Shown here in pieces: positions 1-9,766 of a stretch of 64,000 nt of DNA. The stretch comes from an uncultured Oscillospiraceae bacterium. Its GTDB lineage: Bacteria; Bacillota; Clostridia; Oscillospirales; Oscillospiraceae. The DNA lies in NCBI GenBank assembly GCA_944385475.1, contig CALWXJ010000043.1:1-64000 (forward strand), in the 5' to 3' direction. The translations under genes were made by a program, and so were the position numbers. The notes under the pieces are model-generated. The model worked only from the letters and a program-made list of their open reading frames with translations. It searched no databases and had not been told where the DNA came from. The stretch's first letter is position 1. Every line of letters begins with the position of its first letter.

Positions 1-42
1 TTTCTCTTTTGGTTCTTTTATGCAAAATAGGCTTAAATACAC

Positions 43-82
43 AAAAAAACCGGAGTAAGCGGCATTGCGCTCACTCCGGTTT
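43..82 (-). terminator. rho-independent terminator of tRNA-Gly
   Basis: A 9-bp stem (48-56 pairing with 73-81) is followed on the minus strand by a run of seven T. It lies directly 3' of the tRNA-Gly gene and fits a terminator for it. Confidence 0.85.
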
Positions 83-155
83 GGAGCAGGGTACGGGAGT
101 CGAACCCGCCTCAGCGGCTTGGGAAGCCGCTGTACTACCGATGTACGAACCCTGC
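82..155 (-). tRNA. tRNA-Gly (anticodon CCC), CCA encoded
   Basis: The minus strand folds into a full cloverleaf: a 7-bp acceptor stem (GCAGGGT with ACCCTGC), a D arm with GTAC stems, an anticodon loop TTCCCAA giving anticodon CCC, and a T arm with GGTTCGA. The 3' TCCA is encoded. A promoter at 196-224 and a terminator at 43-82 make it a single-gene unit. Confidence 0.95.
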
Positions 156-195
156 AAAGGGTTTTTGCAGTCCCTAAAAACCAGGGACAAAAGGT

Positions 196-224
196 ATTAT
201 AGCAGACCCTGATGGAAAATGCAA
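196..224 (-). promoter_or_regulatory. sigma-70 promoter of tRNA-Gly
   Basis: On the minus strand, -35 TTGCAT (219-224) and -10 TATAAT (196-201) are separated by 17 bp, about 40 bp upstream of the tRNA 5' end. Confidence 0.75.
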
Positions 225-375
225 GGCGAAAAATGGCGCCTCTCCCCCTTTTTCCCATTTCCCGCTCCGGAGGAACCGGATAAAGGGGGGAGGCCGTCTT
301 TTTCTCCCCGCTTTTTCCGCATGAACGGCCCCGTCCCCTCATACGATTTGGATAACGAAGGAAAGGGGAATCGCC

Positions 376-1497
376 ATGAAGAAGCTGTTTGCGTTTTTGT
401 GCGCGGTGGCGCTGCTGGCCACCACCGCCGGGGCGGTGGAGGTCTCGGCACCTTCCGCCGTGCTGATGGAAAAAGAGACCGGCACCATTTTGTACGAAAA
501 GGACGCCCATGCCGTGCTGGAGCCCGCCAGCGTCACCAAGGTGATGACGCTGCTTTTGACCATGGAGGCCATTGACAGCGGCCTTTTGTCCTACGATACG
601 GTGATCACCGCCTCCGCCCACGCCTGCTCCATGGGGGGCAGCCAGATCTGGCTGGAAGAGGGGGAGCAGATGACCGTGGAGGAGATGCTCAAGGCGGTGT
701 GCGTGGTCTCTGCCAACGACTGCGCCGTGGCCCTGGCGGAGGCGGTGGCCGGAAGCGAGGACGCCTTTGTGGAGAAAATGAACCAGCGGGCAGCGGAATT
801 GGGGATGGCCGACACGGTATTTTGCAACGCCACCGGTCTTCCTCAGGAGGGCCATGTCACCTCCGCCTATGACATCGCCCTTATGAGCCGGGAGCTGCTG
901 CACCATCCCCAGATCCGCAACTACACCACCATCTGGATGGACTCCCTGCGGGGCGGGGAGACGGAACTGGTGAACACCAACCGACTCATCCGCTTCTATG
1001 ACGGGGCCACGGGGCTGAAAACGGGCTTTACAGACACGGCCCTTTACTGCCTGTCCGGCTCGGCGGAGCGGGACGGCATGGAGCTCATCGCCGTGATCCT
1101 CAAGTCCCCCACCTCCTCCCAGCGCTTTGCCGATGCCCAGGCCCTGCTCTCCAGCGGCTTTTCCACCTACACCCTGCTCCATGTCACGCCGGACTCTCCC
1201 CTGCCGCCGGTGCCGGTGAAGCTGGGGGCCCAGGCCACCGTGCAGCCTGTGGTCTCCCAGGAGGCCAGCGCCCTGCTGCTGGAAAAGGCCCAGGCGGTGG
1301 ATGTGACCCAGGAGGTAGAGCTGCCCCCGGCGGTGTCCGCCCCGGTGAAGGCGGGGGATCCCCTGGGGACCCTCACCGCCTCCTCGGGAGGGGGGATCGT
1401 GGCCCGGGTGCCCCTTTTGGCCGGGGAAACCGTGGAGCGGATCACATTTGGCCAGATGCTGACGGAAATTTTACGCATGGGGCTGTTCTGCGCCTGA
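376..1497 (+). CDS. dacF: D-alanyl-D-alanine carboxypeptidase (PBP5/DacF type)
   Basis: 373-aa secreted serine peptidase that trims the terminal D-Ala of peptidoglycan stem peptides. A signal peptide (n-region MKK, hydrophobic core to about residue 18, AGA cleavage region) precedes a catalytic domain with all three penicillin-binding motifs: S52-V-T-K55, S112-A-N114 and K215-T-G217. The C-terminal part (about 265-373) fits the PBP5 C-terminal beta domain. The last residues (LTEILRMGLF) could be an amphipathic membrane anchor. The ribosome binding site is GAAAGGGG before ATG 376. It is followed by the pgi promoter, so it appears to be monocistronic. DacF and DacB paralogues cannot be told apart without comparison. 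Confidence 0.9.
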   Translation: MKKLFAFLCAVALLATTAGAVEVSAPSAVLMEKETGTILYEKDAHAVLEPASVTKVMTLLLTMEAIDSGLLSYDTVITASAHACSMGGSQIWLEEGEQMTVEEMLKAVCVVSANDCAVALAEAVAGSEDAFVEKMNQRAAELGMADTVFCNATGLPQEGHVTSAYDIALMSRELLHHPQIRNYTTIWMDSLRGGETELVNTNRLIRFYDGATGLKTGFTDTALYCLSGSAERDGMELIAVILKSPTSSQRFADAQALLSSGFSTYTLLHVTPDSPLPPVPVKLGAQATVQPVVSQEASALLLEKAQAVDVTQEVELPPAVSAPVKAGDPLGTLTASSGGGIVARVPLLAGETVERITFGQMLTEILRMGLFCA

Positions 1498-1515
1498 GGA
1501 AGTGACGCTTTTCCC

Positions 1516-1544
1516 TTGATGGTGACGGTTTGGGGTGGTATACT
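1516..1544 (+). promoter_or_regulatory. sigma-70 promoter of pgi
   Basis: -35 TTGATG (1516-1521), 17-bp spacer, -10 TATACT (1539-1544). A GGAGGGG/CCCCTCC hairpin (1559-1575) lies at the very 5' end of the predicted transcript, before the ribosome binding site. Confidence 0.7.
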
Positions 1545-1603
1545 AAAAAGAGAAAAACGGAGGGGCATCCCCTCCCCACCATACGAAAGGACGTGCCGCC
1601 GCC

Positions 1604-2938
1604 ATGTTGAATGTCAGCTTGTTTCAGTTAGAACGTTTTTTGCCCCTGCCCTATAAAAACGCCCTGGAACCACGCTTGAAGCACGCCCACAAGAAGCTGC
1701 AGACCGGGTCCGGCGCAGGGGGGGAGTTCACCGGATGGGTACATCTTCCCCAGGCGTACGACCGAGAGGAATTCGCCCGCATCCAGGCAGCCGCCCAGAC
1801 CATCTCCCGCAGTTCCCAGGCCCTGGTGGTCATCGGGATCGGGGGGTCCTACCTGGGGGCCCGGGGCGTCATTGAGTGCCTTTGCTCTCCCAACTACAAC
1901 CTCAAAAAGAAACCCACTCCCAACATCTATTTCGTGGGCAACGGCCTCAGCGCCGACGCCCTGCAGGAGGTGCTGGACCTGGTGGCAGATGTGGATTTCT
2001 CCGTAAATGTCATCTCCAAGTCCGGCACCACCACCGAGCCTGCGGTGGCCTTCCGCTTTTTCCGCAGGGCCCTGGAGGAAAAATACGGAAAAGAGGGCGC
2101 CCGGCAGCGGATCTACGCCACCACGGACCGCCAAAAAGGCGCCTTGAAATCCCTGGCGGGCAGCGAGGGGTGGCAGACCTTTGTGGTGCCGGACGACGTG
2201 GGGGGGCGCTACAGCGTCCTCACCGCCGTGGGCCTTTTGCCCATTGCCGTGGCGGGGGTGGATATCCAGGCCATGATGGACGGCGCCCGGGAGATGATGG
2301 AGCGGTGCGGCGAGGCCTCGTATGACTGTCCCGCCTGGGAGTATGCCGCCTTGCGCTATCAGCTCTACCGCTCCGGCCGCAGCGTGGAGCTTTTGGCCTG
2401 TTACGACCCCGCCTTCCGCTTTATGGCGGAGTGGTGGAAGCAGCTTTTCGGAGAGAGCGAGGGCAAGGAGGGCAAGGGCCTGTTCCCCGCCAGTGTGGAG
2501 TTCACGGCGGACCTGCACTCCATGGGCCAGTATATCCAGGAGGGGCGGCGGCTGATGTTTGAGACCGTGGTGCGGCTGGGCCCCTCCGCCTGCAGTCTCC
2601 TGGTCCCCGGGGAAGAAGACGACGGCGACGGGCTGAACTTCCTCACCAGCACCTCTCTGGACGCCATCCGGGACCGGGCCATGGAGGGCACCTTGCTGGC
2701 CCACACCGAAGGGGACGTGCCCAACCTCATCATTGACGCCGGGGAGAAGAGCCCCCGCTCCCTGGGGGCTCTCATCTACTTTTTTGAGTATGCCTGCGGC
2801 CTCTCCGGCTATTTGCTGGACGTCAACCCCTTTGACCAGCCCGGGGTGGAGGCTTATAAAAAGAACATGTTTGCCCTCCTGGGCAAGCCGGGATATGAAG
2901 ACCGCAAAGCGGAATTGGAGCGCAAATTGGGCCGGTGA
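1604..2938 (+). CDS. pgi: glucose-6-phosphate isomerase
   Basis: 444-aa cytosolic enzyme interconverting glucose-6-phosphate and fructose-6-phosphate. The length fits the short bacterial PGI type. Family sequence is clear: the GIGGSYLGAR sugar-phosphate segment (about residues 76-85), SKSGTTTEPA (about 141-150), DDVGGRYSVLT (about 196-206), and the C-terminal stretch with NPFDQPGVEAYK, which carries the catalytic lysine region. The start ATG 1604 follows GAAAGGA. Its own promoter sits just upstream, and the next gene also has one, so it is probably transcribed alone. Confidence 0.96.
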   Translation: MLNVSLFQLERFLPLPYKNALEPRLKHAHKKLQTGSGAGGEFTGWVHLPQAYDREEFARIQAAAQTISRSSQALVVIGIGGSYLGARGVIECLCSPNYNLKKKPTPNIYFVGNGLSADALQEVLDLVADVDFSVNVISKSGTTTEPAVAFRFFRRALEEKYGKEGARQRIYATTDRQKGALKSLAGSEGWQTFVVPDDVGGRYSVLTAVGLLPIAVAGVDIQAMMDGAREMMERCGEASYDCPAWEYAALRYQLYRSGRSVELLACYDPAFRFMAEWWKQLFGESEGKEGKGLFPASVEFTADLHSMGQYIQEGRRLMFETVVRLGPSACSLLVPGEEDDGDGLNFLTSTSLDAIRDRAMEGTLLAHTEGDVPNLIIDAGEKSPRSLGALIYFFEYACGLSGYLLDVNPFDQPGVEAYKKNMFALLGKPGYEDRKAELERKLGR

Positions 2939-2985
2939 GGCGGCCAATCAGGCGCACCCTTTTCCAGGAAAATTTCGTTTTTGCA

Positions 2986-3014
2986 TTGTCTTTTTCCCCC
3001 GCTTGTGGTATCTT
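2986..3014 (+). promoter_or_regulatory. probable sigma-70 promoter of the P-loop protein gene
   Basis: -35 TTGTCT (2986-2991) and -10 TATCTT (3009-3014) with a 17-bp spacer. TATAAG at about 3018 is an alternative -10. Confidence 0.45.
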
Positions 3015-3067
3015 TGATATAAGACCCCCAACCATCCCCGCAACTATCAAATGAGGAGTGATTTACT

Positions 3068-3478
3068 ATGGTCAGATTGATTATGGGCGTGAAAGGCTCC
3101 GGCAAGACCAAGCAGCTCATTGAACTGATTAACAACGCGGCGAAGGACGAGCCCGGCAACGTGGTTTGCATTGAGGCCAACCGCAACATGACCTATGACA
3201 TCCACTATCAGATCCGCCTGATCGACGCGGAGGAATATCATCTGGACAGCTATGATCTCTTCCGGGGCTTTATCAGCGGCCTGTATGCCGGCAACTACGA
3301 TATCTCCCACGTCTTTATCGATAATCTCTGCAAAACCATCCACACCACGGTGGGCCCCGACACGGAGCGCTTTTTGGACTGGCTGGACGCCTTCGGTGAG
3401 CGGAACAACATCAAGTTCACCGTCACCATCAGCGCGGATCTGTCCATGGCCACCGACGGCATGCAGAAGTATCTCTAA
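3068..3478 (+). CDS. small P-loop ATP-binding protein of unknown role
   Basis: 136 aa. A Walker A motif (GVKGSGKT, residues 7-14) and a Walker B-like strand (HVFIDN, about 80-85) show a P-loop NTPase fold that is almost nothing but the core. No membrane segment or additional domain is visible. Similar short proteins are conserved in Clostridia and are sometimes labelled PilT-like ATP-binding proteins, but no pilus gene is nearby, so I do not assign a function. AGGAG precedes ATG 3068; a strong terminator follows at 3494-3524. It is a single-gene unit. Confidence 0.75.
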   Translation: MVRLIMGVKGSGKTKQLIELINNAAKDEPGNVVCIEANRNMTYDIHYQIRLIDAEEYHLDSYDLFRGFISGLYAGNYDISHVFIDNLCKTIHTTVGPDTERFLDWLDAFGERNNIKFTVTISADLSMATDGMQKYL

Positions 3479-3493
3479 GCCCGTTTATCTCTC

Positions 3494-3524
3494 AGGCGGC
3501 CCCTTTTCCGGGGCCGCCTTTTTT
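3494..3524 (+). terminator. rho-independent terminator
   Basis: Stem AGGCGGCCCC/GGGGCCGCCT (3494-3503 with 3510-3519) followed by TTTTT. Confidence 0.85.
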
Positions 3525-3573
3525 CCTCTCCACCGCTCCCGCCCCATGGCGGCGGAGCGCGCCCCGGGATCTG

Positions 3574-3609
3574 AAAAAAGCCGGCGGGCCCAAAGGTCCG
3601 CCGGCTTTT
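3574..3609 (-). terminator. terminator of the SLH protein gene, possibly bidirectional
   Basis: Stem around AGCCGGCGG/CCGCCGGCT with six T on the minus strand and four on the plus strand, between two convergent genes. Confidence 0.75.
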
Positions 3610-3631
3610 ATAGCTTGGGAAAGCGCGGGGC

Positions 3632-5125
3632 TCATACCGCGGCGATCATCTCCGATGCCAGCCCGGTCACCCCGGTGAAGCACACCTGGCTCACCTCAAA
3701 GCAGCGCAGCAGCTGTGTCCGCAGGGCAGTGCCCCGGGCGTCGGGATACCACACCACGGTGGTGCGCTCTTCCGTGTCCTGCCACTGGAAATAAGCGCAG
3801 CCGTACCGCCCTGACCAGGCGGATGCGTCACCCGCCTGGGCCATCAGCTCCATGGCCCGCTCCCCCGAGAGGCTGGAAAAGCCCCCGTTTTTCGTCCAGG
3901 CGGTGGCGGAGGTGGTGAGCTGTACCGTCAGCTTTGCTCCAGGCACCTGCTCATCCATCAGGGCCAGGGCCTCATAGAGCTGCTCCATGGGCTCTGTGGG
4001 GGCGATGGGGAAGCCGTTGACCACCTCCTGCTCCGCCGCCAGGCGCACCACCACCCGGTTGGCCGTCTGCCCAATGGCCGCATACTCCCGCTGGGTGCCC
4101 TCCCGGGTGGGGGCGTCCACCGCCACGTACAAAAGCGCCTTTGCCCCCAGCGCCTGGCGCAGGGCGGTGACCAGCTTGGTCAAATAGGTGCCCCGGTCCC
4201 CGGCGCTTTGCTCCACATCAAGGTACACGCCGTCATAGCCTCCCTCCCGGACCATCTGGGCCACAGCGGCGGCGTTATCGGTATGGCTGCCGTGGAGGAC
4301 GGAGGGCGCGCCGGTGATGCGCAGCAGGGCCGTGCCCCCCGCCTGGTGCACCGCCTCCACCGCGGCGGCGGCGTCCGCCGGCCGCATCAGCTGGTTGATC
4401 CGGGCCGTGCTGCCGGCAATGAGGCGGCCGGCGCTGATGGCCGCCACATCCACGCCGGTGAGATCCGCGGCGGGGTCGTCCACCACCGCCATGACGTCCA
4501 TGGGGCTTTGCATCCGGTCATAGAGGCGCATCAGCACCACGGCGGCCTGCTCCCGGGTGGCGGCCCCCTCCGGGGAAAAGGTGGTCTCCCCCGTCCCGGT
4601 GACGATCCCCATCTCATAGGCCATGGCGATATAGCCCAGGTTGGTCTCCACATCCGTAAAGGGCAGGTCGTCCTCCTGAGCCATGGCGGCGATGGAGCCG
4701 TATCCCAGGGCCCGCACCAGCATCACCGCCATCTCCTCCCGGGTGATGGGATCGGCGGAGCGGAAGTCCTCGCTCTGCCGGGTGATGGCGTCGTTTTCAT
4801 AGGCCGCCGTCACCGCCCCGGCATACCAGGCGGTGGCGGGCACATCGTCATACAGGGCCTGGGGCTGGCCGCTCTCCCAGCCGAAAAAGCGGGACAGCGC
4901 CACCACGAAAGCGGCCCGGGAGATCTTATGGCCCAGGCCGAAGGACGTGGCGCTCTCTCCCTGGAAAAAGCCCAGGGCGGCGCAGCGGTTGATGGCGTCC
5001 GCCGCCCAGTGGGTGGCAGGCACATCCCGGAAGGAGGCGGCCATGGCCCCGGAGGGGCACGCCGTCATCAGCAGCGCCCACAAAAGTGCGCAGGCAGCCG
5101 TGCGCCGAAAAACGCGACTTGGCAT
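3632..5125 (-). CDS. SLH-domain surface protein with GH18-like C-terminal barrel
   Basis: 497 aa. A signal peptide (MPSRVFRR, hydrophobic core, AMAA cleavage region near residue 30) is followed by three S-layer homology repeats (about 31-90, 92-150 and 152-212; signatures FRDVPATHWAADAI, YDDVPATAWYAG and FTDVETNLGYIAMAYE), which normally bind pyruvylated wall polysaccharide. Residues about 215-497 look like a family-18 glycosidase barrel: DGVYLDVE (around 305) matches the DxxDxE catalytic motif with its terminal acid, and late ERTTVVWYPD and AYFQWQD are typical of YaaH-like hydrolases. It is probably exported, wall-attached and active on peptidoglycan or chitin-like glycans. AAGGAGAG precedes the start; its own promoter is at 5185-5213. 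Confidence 0.8.
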   Translation of the reverse strand: MPSRVFRRTAACALLWALLMTACPSGAMAASFRDVPATHWAADAINRCAALGFFQGESATSFGLGHKISRAAFVVALSRFFGWESGQPQALYDDVPATAWYAGAVTAAYENDAITRQSEDFRSADPITREEMAVMLVRALGYGSIAAMAQEDDLPFTDVETNLGYIAMAYEMGIVTGTGETTFSPEGAATREQAAVVLMRLYDRMQSPMDVMAVVDDPAADLTGVDVAAISAGRLIAGSTARINQLMRPADAAAAVEAVHQAGGTALLRITGAPSVLHGSHTDNAAAVAQMVREGGYDGVYLDVEQSAGDRGTYLTKLVTALRQALGAKALLYVAVDAPTREGTQREYAAIGQTANRVVVRLAAEQEVVNGFPIAPTEPMEQLYEALALMDEQVPGAKLTVQLTTSATAWTKNGGFSSLSGERAMELMAQAGDASAWSGRYGCAYFQWQDTEERTTVVWYPDARGTALRTQLLRCFEVSQVCFTGVTGLASEMIAAV

Positions 5126-5184
5126 CTTCTATCTCTCCTTTCCAACGCCGGCACCTTACAAAGCGCCGGCGGTCAGACGGGGGC

Positions 5185-5213
5185 ATTATAGCAAACTTTG
5201 CCTCCCCAGTCAA
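5185..5213 (-). promoter_or_regulatory. sigma-70 promoter of the SLH protein gene
   Basis: Minus strand TTGACT (5208-5213), 17-bp spacer, TATAAT (5185-5190). Confidence 0.8.
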
Positions 5214-5308
5214 ATTCTGCCAGATCCTCAGGGTCTTTATTCCCCTTTTTCCCCGTTTCAATCCCCCGCCGCCAAAGCCCTTATTACATTTATTCATGGA
5301 TGTTTTTC

Positions 5309-5337
5309 TTTACCCGCAGCGCCTTTTCTGCTATAAT
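5309..5337 (+). promoter_or_regulatory. probable sigma-70 promoter of recJ
   Basis: -10 TATAAT (5332-5337) is clear. The -35 at 17 bp (TTTACC, 5309-5314) is weak. Confidence 0.5.
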
Positions 5338-5391
5338 AGGGTTCTTATGATGGGTCTGTATGTCAATTTCTGCGGAAGGAGGTCCTCTCCC

Positions 5392-7494
5392 ATGAAATAT
5401 CAAAAGTGGAACATCGGCACCCCGGCGCAAGAGGCGGTGGACCTCCTGCGCAGTTCCGGCTATCCCTATCTTTTGTCCACCGTGCTGGCTGCCCGGGGCA
5501 TCACCACCCCGGAAGCCGCCGCCGAGGCCCTGGAGCATGAGCGCAGCCTCACCCTCTCCCCCATGCTGATGAAGGACATGGACAAGGCCGTATGCAGGAT
5601 CCAGCAGGCCATCGCCCGGAAAGAGACGGTGGCGGTGTTCGGCGACTACGATGTGGACGGCATCACCTCCACTGTGCTGCTGCGGGACTATCTCAAAAGC
5701 TGCGGCGTGCCGTGTCTGCGGTACATCCCCCGGCGCATCGAGGACGGATACGGCCTTTCCAAAGAGGCCATTCAGAGCCTCCATGACCAGGGGGCCACGC
5801 TGATGATCACTGTGGACTGCGGCATCACCGGCAACGAGGAGGTGGACTTTGCCAACTCCATCGGCCTGGACGTGGTGGTGACGGACCACCACGAGTGCAA
5901 AGAGACCCTGCCCGCCGCCTGCGCGGTGGTGGATCCCCACCGCCCGGACTGCCCCTATCCCTTCAAGCACCTGGCAGGGGTGGGGGTGGCGCTGAAGCTG
6001 GTGATGGCCCTGGGGGGCGAAAACCGGGAAGATGCCCTGTTCGCCCGCTACTGCACTCTGGCCGCCATCGGCACGGTGGCGGACGTCATGCGGATGGAGG
6101 GGGAGAACCGCACCATCGTCTTCTGCGGGCTGGAGGCCCTGCCCCATACGGATTTCGTGGGGGTCCACGCCCTTTTGAAGGAGGCGGGGCTCCTGGGCAA
6201 GCCCATCACCTCCATCCAGATCGGCTTCGTTCTCTCTCCCCGGATCAACGCCGCCGGGCGCATGGGGGCAGCGGATCTGGCAGCAGACCTTTTGGAGTCC
6301 CAGGACAGTGCCCAGGCAGAGCTCCTGGCAAAGCAGCTTTGCGACCTCAACCGGGAGCGGCAGGAGGTGGAGCAGTCCATCTGCGCCGATGCCGTGCGCC
6401 AGATCCAAACCCTTCCCAACGAAGAGCGCAGCGCCCTGGTCCTCTCCAGCGAGCACTGGCACCAGGGGGTGGTGGGGATCGTGGCCTCCCGCCTGAGTGA
6501 GAAATACTCCTGCCCCAGCTTCATGATCCACCTCAAAGACGGCACCGGCAAGGGCTCGTGCCGCTCTTACGGGGGGCTGAACCTCTTTGCCGCCCTGGAG
6601 TCCTGCTCCGACCTTTTGGACGGCTTCGGCGGCCATGAGCTGGCGGCGGGCTTTACCATCCCCGAGGCCAACATCCCCTCCTTCCGCGCCCGGATGAACC
6701 GCTATGTCCGCTCCGTCTCCGGGGGGGAACTGCCGGTGAGCTCTTTGGACATCGACGCCGCCATCACCGTCCCCGGGGAGATCACTTTGGAGCAGGTGGA
6801 GCACCTGGGACAGCTGGAGCCCTATGGATCCGGCAATCCCCGGCCCGTGTTCGCCCTGCTGGGGGCCACGGTGGATGCCGTGCAGTCCGTGGGGCAGGGC
6901 AAGCATTTAAAGCTGCGCCTTTCCAAGGGAACGTGCCGTTTTGAGTCCATCTTTTTCTCCGTGCCGGAACTCACGGATGGCATGGCCCCGGGCAGCCGGG
7001 TGGACGCCGCTTTTTATCTGCAGACCAACACCTTCCGGGGCAACACCACGCTGCAGCTGCAGCTGCTGGACCTGCGCCCCTCCCTCTCCCCCAGCCGCCA
7101 TGAGGCCGCGGACCTGGCACTTTTGGAGCGGCTGATGTCCGGCCAGCGCCTCACTGCCCAGGAGGTATCCCGGCTTCGGGCCTCCCGGGAACAGTTCGCC
7201 GCCCTTTGGGTGGCGCTGGAGCGCCGGCTGCGCCAGGGCAAGGCAGAGGCGGATTTCCTGCCCTGCCTGCGAGCACTGGCGGGCCGGGCCGGAGGCTGCG
7301 AGGGCTTTTTGCGGGCAGGGCTGGCCCTGGCCGTGTTTGAAGAGCGGGGGCTCATCGCCCTGACCCGGCGGGATCAGCGCATCTGCCTGTGCCTGACCCA
7401 TGTACAGGGAAAGGTGGACCTGTCCGCCTGCCCCTATCTTGTCCGGCTGCGCCAAAGCGCGGCGGGACCCAATCGAGGTGAGTGTCCATGCTGA
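5392..7494 (+). CDS. recJ: single-stranded-DNA-specific exonuclease RecJ
   Basis: 700-aa 5'-3' exonuclease of recombination and mismatch or base-excision repair. DHH-family metal motifs are in order: FGDYDVDG (from residue 83), ITVDCGITG, TDHHE (D165-H166-H167), and the DHHA1 domain with GSCRSYGGLNLF and GFGGHELAAGF; then an OB-fold and a degenerate C-terminal helical part (about 570-700). ATG 5392 was chosen because AGGAGG lies just upstream; an open frame continues further 5' without a ribosome binding site. The stop overlaps the next start by 7 bp, suggesting co-translation with the (p)ppGpp synthetase gene. Confidence 0.93.
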   Translation: MKYQKWNIGTPAQEAVDLLRSSGYPYLLSTVLAARGITTPEAAAEALEHERSLTLSPMLMKDMDKAVCRIQQAIARKETVAVFGDYDVDGITSTVLLRDYLKSCGVPCLRYIPRRIEDGYGLSKEAIQSLHDQGATLMITVDCGITGNEEVDFANSIGLDVVVTDHHECKETLPAACAVVDPHRPDCPYPFKHLAGVGVALKLVMALGGENREDALFARYCTLAAIGTVADVMRMEGENRTIVFCGLEALPHTDFVGVHALLKEAGLLGKPITSIQIGFVLSPRINAAGRMGAADLAADLLESQDSAQAELLAKQLCDLNRERQEVEQSICADAVRQIQTLPNEERSALVLSSEHWHQGVVGIVASRLSEKYSCPSFMIHLKDGTGKGSCRSYGGLNLFAALESCSDLLDGFGGHELAAGFTIPEANIPSFRARMNRYVRSVSGGELPVSSLDIDAAITVPGEITLEQVEHLGQLEPYGSGNPRPVFALLGATVDAVQSVGQGKHLKLRLSKGTCRFESIFFSVPELTDGMAPGSRVDAAFYLQTNTFRGNTTLQLQLLDLRPSLSPSRHEAADLALLERLMSGQRLTAQEVSRLRASREQFAALWVALERRLRQGKAEADFLPCLRALAGRAGGCEGFLRAGLALAVFEERGLIALTRRDQRICLCLTHVQGKVDLSACPYLVRLRQSAAGPNRGECPC

Positions 7495-9701
7495 ACATAC
7501 AAGAGCAATATGACTACCTGGAAAAAACCATCCGGGAGTATAACCCCGGTGCCGACCTCCAGCAGATCCGCGCCGCCTTCGACTTTGCCGACAAGGCCCA
7601 CGCGGGGCAAAAGCGCAAAAGCGGCGAGCCCTATATTACCCATCCCCTGGCGGTGGCGCAGATCGTGGCAGAGGAGCTGCATCTGGACTCGGAGTCCATT
7701 ATGGCGGCGCTGCTCCACGACGTCATTGAGGATACCCCCGCCACCCATGAGGAGGTGGCCCGGCTCTTCTCCCCCACAGTGGCGGACCTGGTGGAGGGCG
7801 TCAGCAAGCTGACCCGGATCCAGTACGCCACCAAGGAAGACGAGCAGATGGAAAACCTGCGGAAGATGCTCATCGCCATGAGCAAGGACATCCGGGTGAT
7901 CCTCATCAAAATCTCCGACCGGCTGCATAATATGCGTACCATGGAGTACCAGTCCCCCGCCAAGCAAAAGCAAAAATCCCTTGAGACCATGGAGATCTAT
8001 GCCCCTATTGCCCACCGCCTGGGCATGCAGCGGGTGAAGTGGGAGCTGGAGGACCTCTCCTTAAAATACCTCGACCCCATCGGCTATGACGAGATCGTCT
8101 CCCGGCTGGACGCCAAACGCCCGGAGTATGACGCCCTGATGGAGCGCACCCAGGCCCAGATCCACCAGCGCCTGCAGGAGATGGGCATCCCCCATGTGGT
8201 CTACGGCCGGATGAAGCATCCCTACTCTATTTACCGCAAGATGTTCAATCAAAACAAGTCCTTGGACGAGATCTTCGATCTCTTTGCCTTCCGGGTGGTG
8301 GTGGACACCGTGGGGGACTGCTACAATGTCCTGGGCGTCATCCACGATATCTATAAGCCCGTGCCCGGGCGGTTCAAAGACTATATCGGCACTCCCAAGC
8401 CCAACGGCTACCAGTCCCTCCACACCACCGTCATGGGCAGCGACGGCATCCCCTTTGAGGTGCAGATCCGCACCAAGGAGATGCATGAGATCGCCGAATA
8501 CGGCGTGGCCGCCCACTGGAAATACAAGCAAAACGGCCAGGGCGCCGGCACAGAGGGCAAGTACGAGTGGGTCCGCAAGCTGCTGGAAAACCAGGACGGC
8601 GCCGACGCGGAGGAATTTATCCACTCGCTGAAGATCGACATGTTCTCCGACGAGGTGTTCGTCTTCACCCCCAACGGGGATGTGCAGAACCTGCCCGCCG
8701 GAGCCACGCCCATCGACTTTGCCTACGCCATCCACTCCGCCGTGGGCAACCGGATGGTGGGGGCCAAGGTCAACGGCCGCATCGTCACCCTGGACCACGT
8801 GCTGAAAAACGGCGACATCGTGGAGATCCTCACCTCCAAGTCCGCCAAGGGCCCCAGCCGGGACTGGATGAAGATCGCCAAGAGCAACGAGGCCCGCAGC
8901 AAGATCCGCCAGTGGTTCAAAAAGGAGAAAAAGGAGGAGAACATCGCCAATGGCCGCGCCTCCTTTGAAGCGGAGCTGAAGCACTGCGGCATCGCCATGA
9001 AGGACGTCCTCTCCCCGGAGATCCTGCCCCTGCTTTTAAAGAAGGTGCCCTACGGCACCCTGGATGAGATGTATGCCGCCATCGGCTACGGCGGCTTTTC
9101 CGCCCAGCGGGCGGTGAGCCGCATCCAGGGGGAGCTGCAGCGCATCGCCAAGCAGCGCCAGCAGGAAAAGGCCGTGGAGGAGGCCATGGAGCCCCGGCAG
9201 GAAGACCAGCCCAAAGCCCCTGAACCCAAACGGGTAAAGGCGGAGCAGGGCATCATTGTGGAGGGGCTGGACAACTGCCTGGTAAAGTTCTCCAAGTGCT
9301 GCACCCCGGTGCCCGGGGACGAGATCGTAGGCTTCATCACCCGGGGGTACGGCGTGTCCGTCCACCGGGCGGACTGCCCCAACGCCTCCCCGGAAAAGCG
9401 CTCCCGCCCCGATCAGGCGGGCCGGTGGATCAAGGTCTCCTGGGGCAGCGACACCAACGACAGCTATCCCACCTCCCTGGAGGTGGTGGCCAAGGACCGG
9501 CCCAACCTGCTTCTGGATATCTCCACGGCCCTGTCCACCACCAACACCTTCGTCCTGGGGCTCAACTCCCGCAGCACGGAGGACAACTTCGCCATCTTGC
9601 GGCTGGAGGTGCGCATCCGGGACAGCGCCCAGCTCACCAGCCTGATGAACCGGCTGCACCAGATCTCCGGCGTCTTGAACGTCACCCGTCCCGCCGGCTG
9701 A
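7488..9701 (+). CDS. relA: bifunctional (p)ppGpp synthetase/hydrolase (Rel/SpoT family)
   Basis: 737-aa stringent-response enzyme. The HD hydrolase domain is intact (LLHDVIEDT with H77-D78), followed by the synthetase domain ([19 protein letters not shown], about 303-321), a TGS domain ([23 protein letters not shown], about 390-450, cited by its ends), a zinc-finger-type segment ([19 protein letters not shown]) and a C-terminal ACT domain (about 660-735). Both active sites look intact, so it can make and degrade the alarmone. ATG 7488 is preceded by GAGGTGA and lies inside the recJ stop region. Confidence 0.95.
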   Translation: MLNIQEQYDYLEKTIREYNPGADLQQIRAAFDFADKAHAGQKRKSGEPYITHPLAVAQIVAEELHLDSESIMAALLHDVIEDTPATHEEVARLFSPTVADLVEGVSKLTRIQYATKEDEQMENLRKMLIAMSKDIRVILIKISDRLHNMRTMEYQSPAKQKQKSLETMEIYAPIAHRLGMQRVKWELEDLSLKYLDPIGYDEIVSRLDAKRPEYDALMERTQAQIHQRLQEMGIPHVVYGRMKHPYSIYRKMFNQNKSLDEIFDLFAFRVVVDTVGDCYNVLGVIHDIYKPVPGRFKDYIGTPKPNGYQSLHTTVMGSDGIPFEVQIRTKEMHEIAEYGVAAHWKYKQNGQGAGTEGKYEWVRKLLENQDGADAEEFIHSLKIDMFSDEVFVFTPNGDVQNLPAGATPIDFAYAIHSAVGNRMVGAKVNGRIVTLDHVLKNGDIVEILTSKSAKGPSRDWMKIAKSNEARSKIRQWFKKEKKEENIANGRASFEAELKHCGIAMKDVLSPEILPLLLKKVPYGTLDEMYAAIGYGGFSAQRAVSRIQGELQRIAKQRQQEKAVEEAMEPRQEDQPKAPEPKRVKAEQGIIVEGLDNCLVKFSKCCTPVPGDEIVGFITRGYGVSVHRADCPNASPEKRSRPDQAGRWIKVSWGSDTNDSYPTSLEVVAKDRPNLLLDISTALSTTNTFVLGLNSRSTEDNFAILRLEVRIRDSAQLTSLMNRLHQISGVLNVTRPAG

Positions 9702-9766
9702 GCCCGGCGGGCCCCGCCCCGGCTCCCGCCGGGGGATATCCTACAACATGTAAAGGAGCGTTTTTT

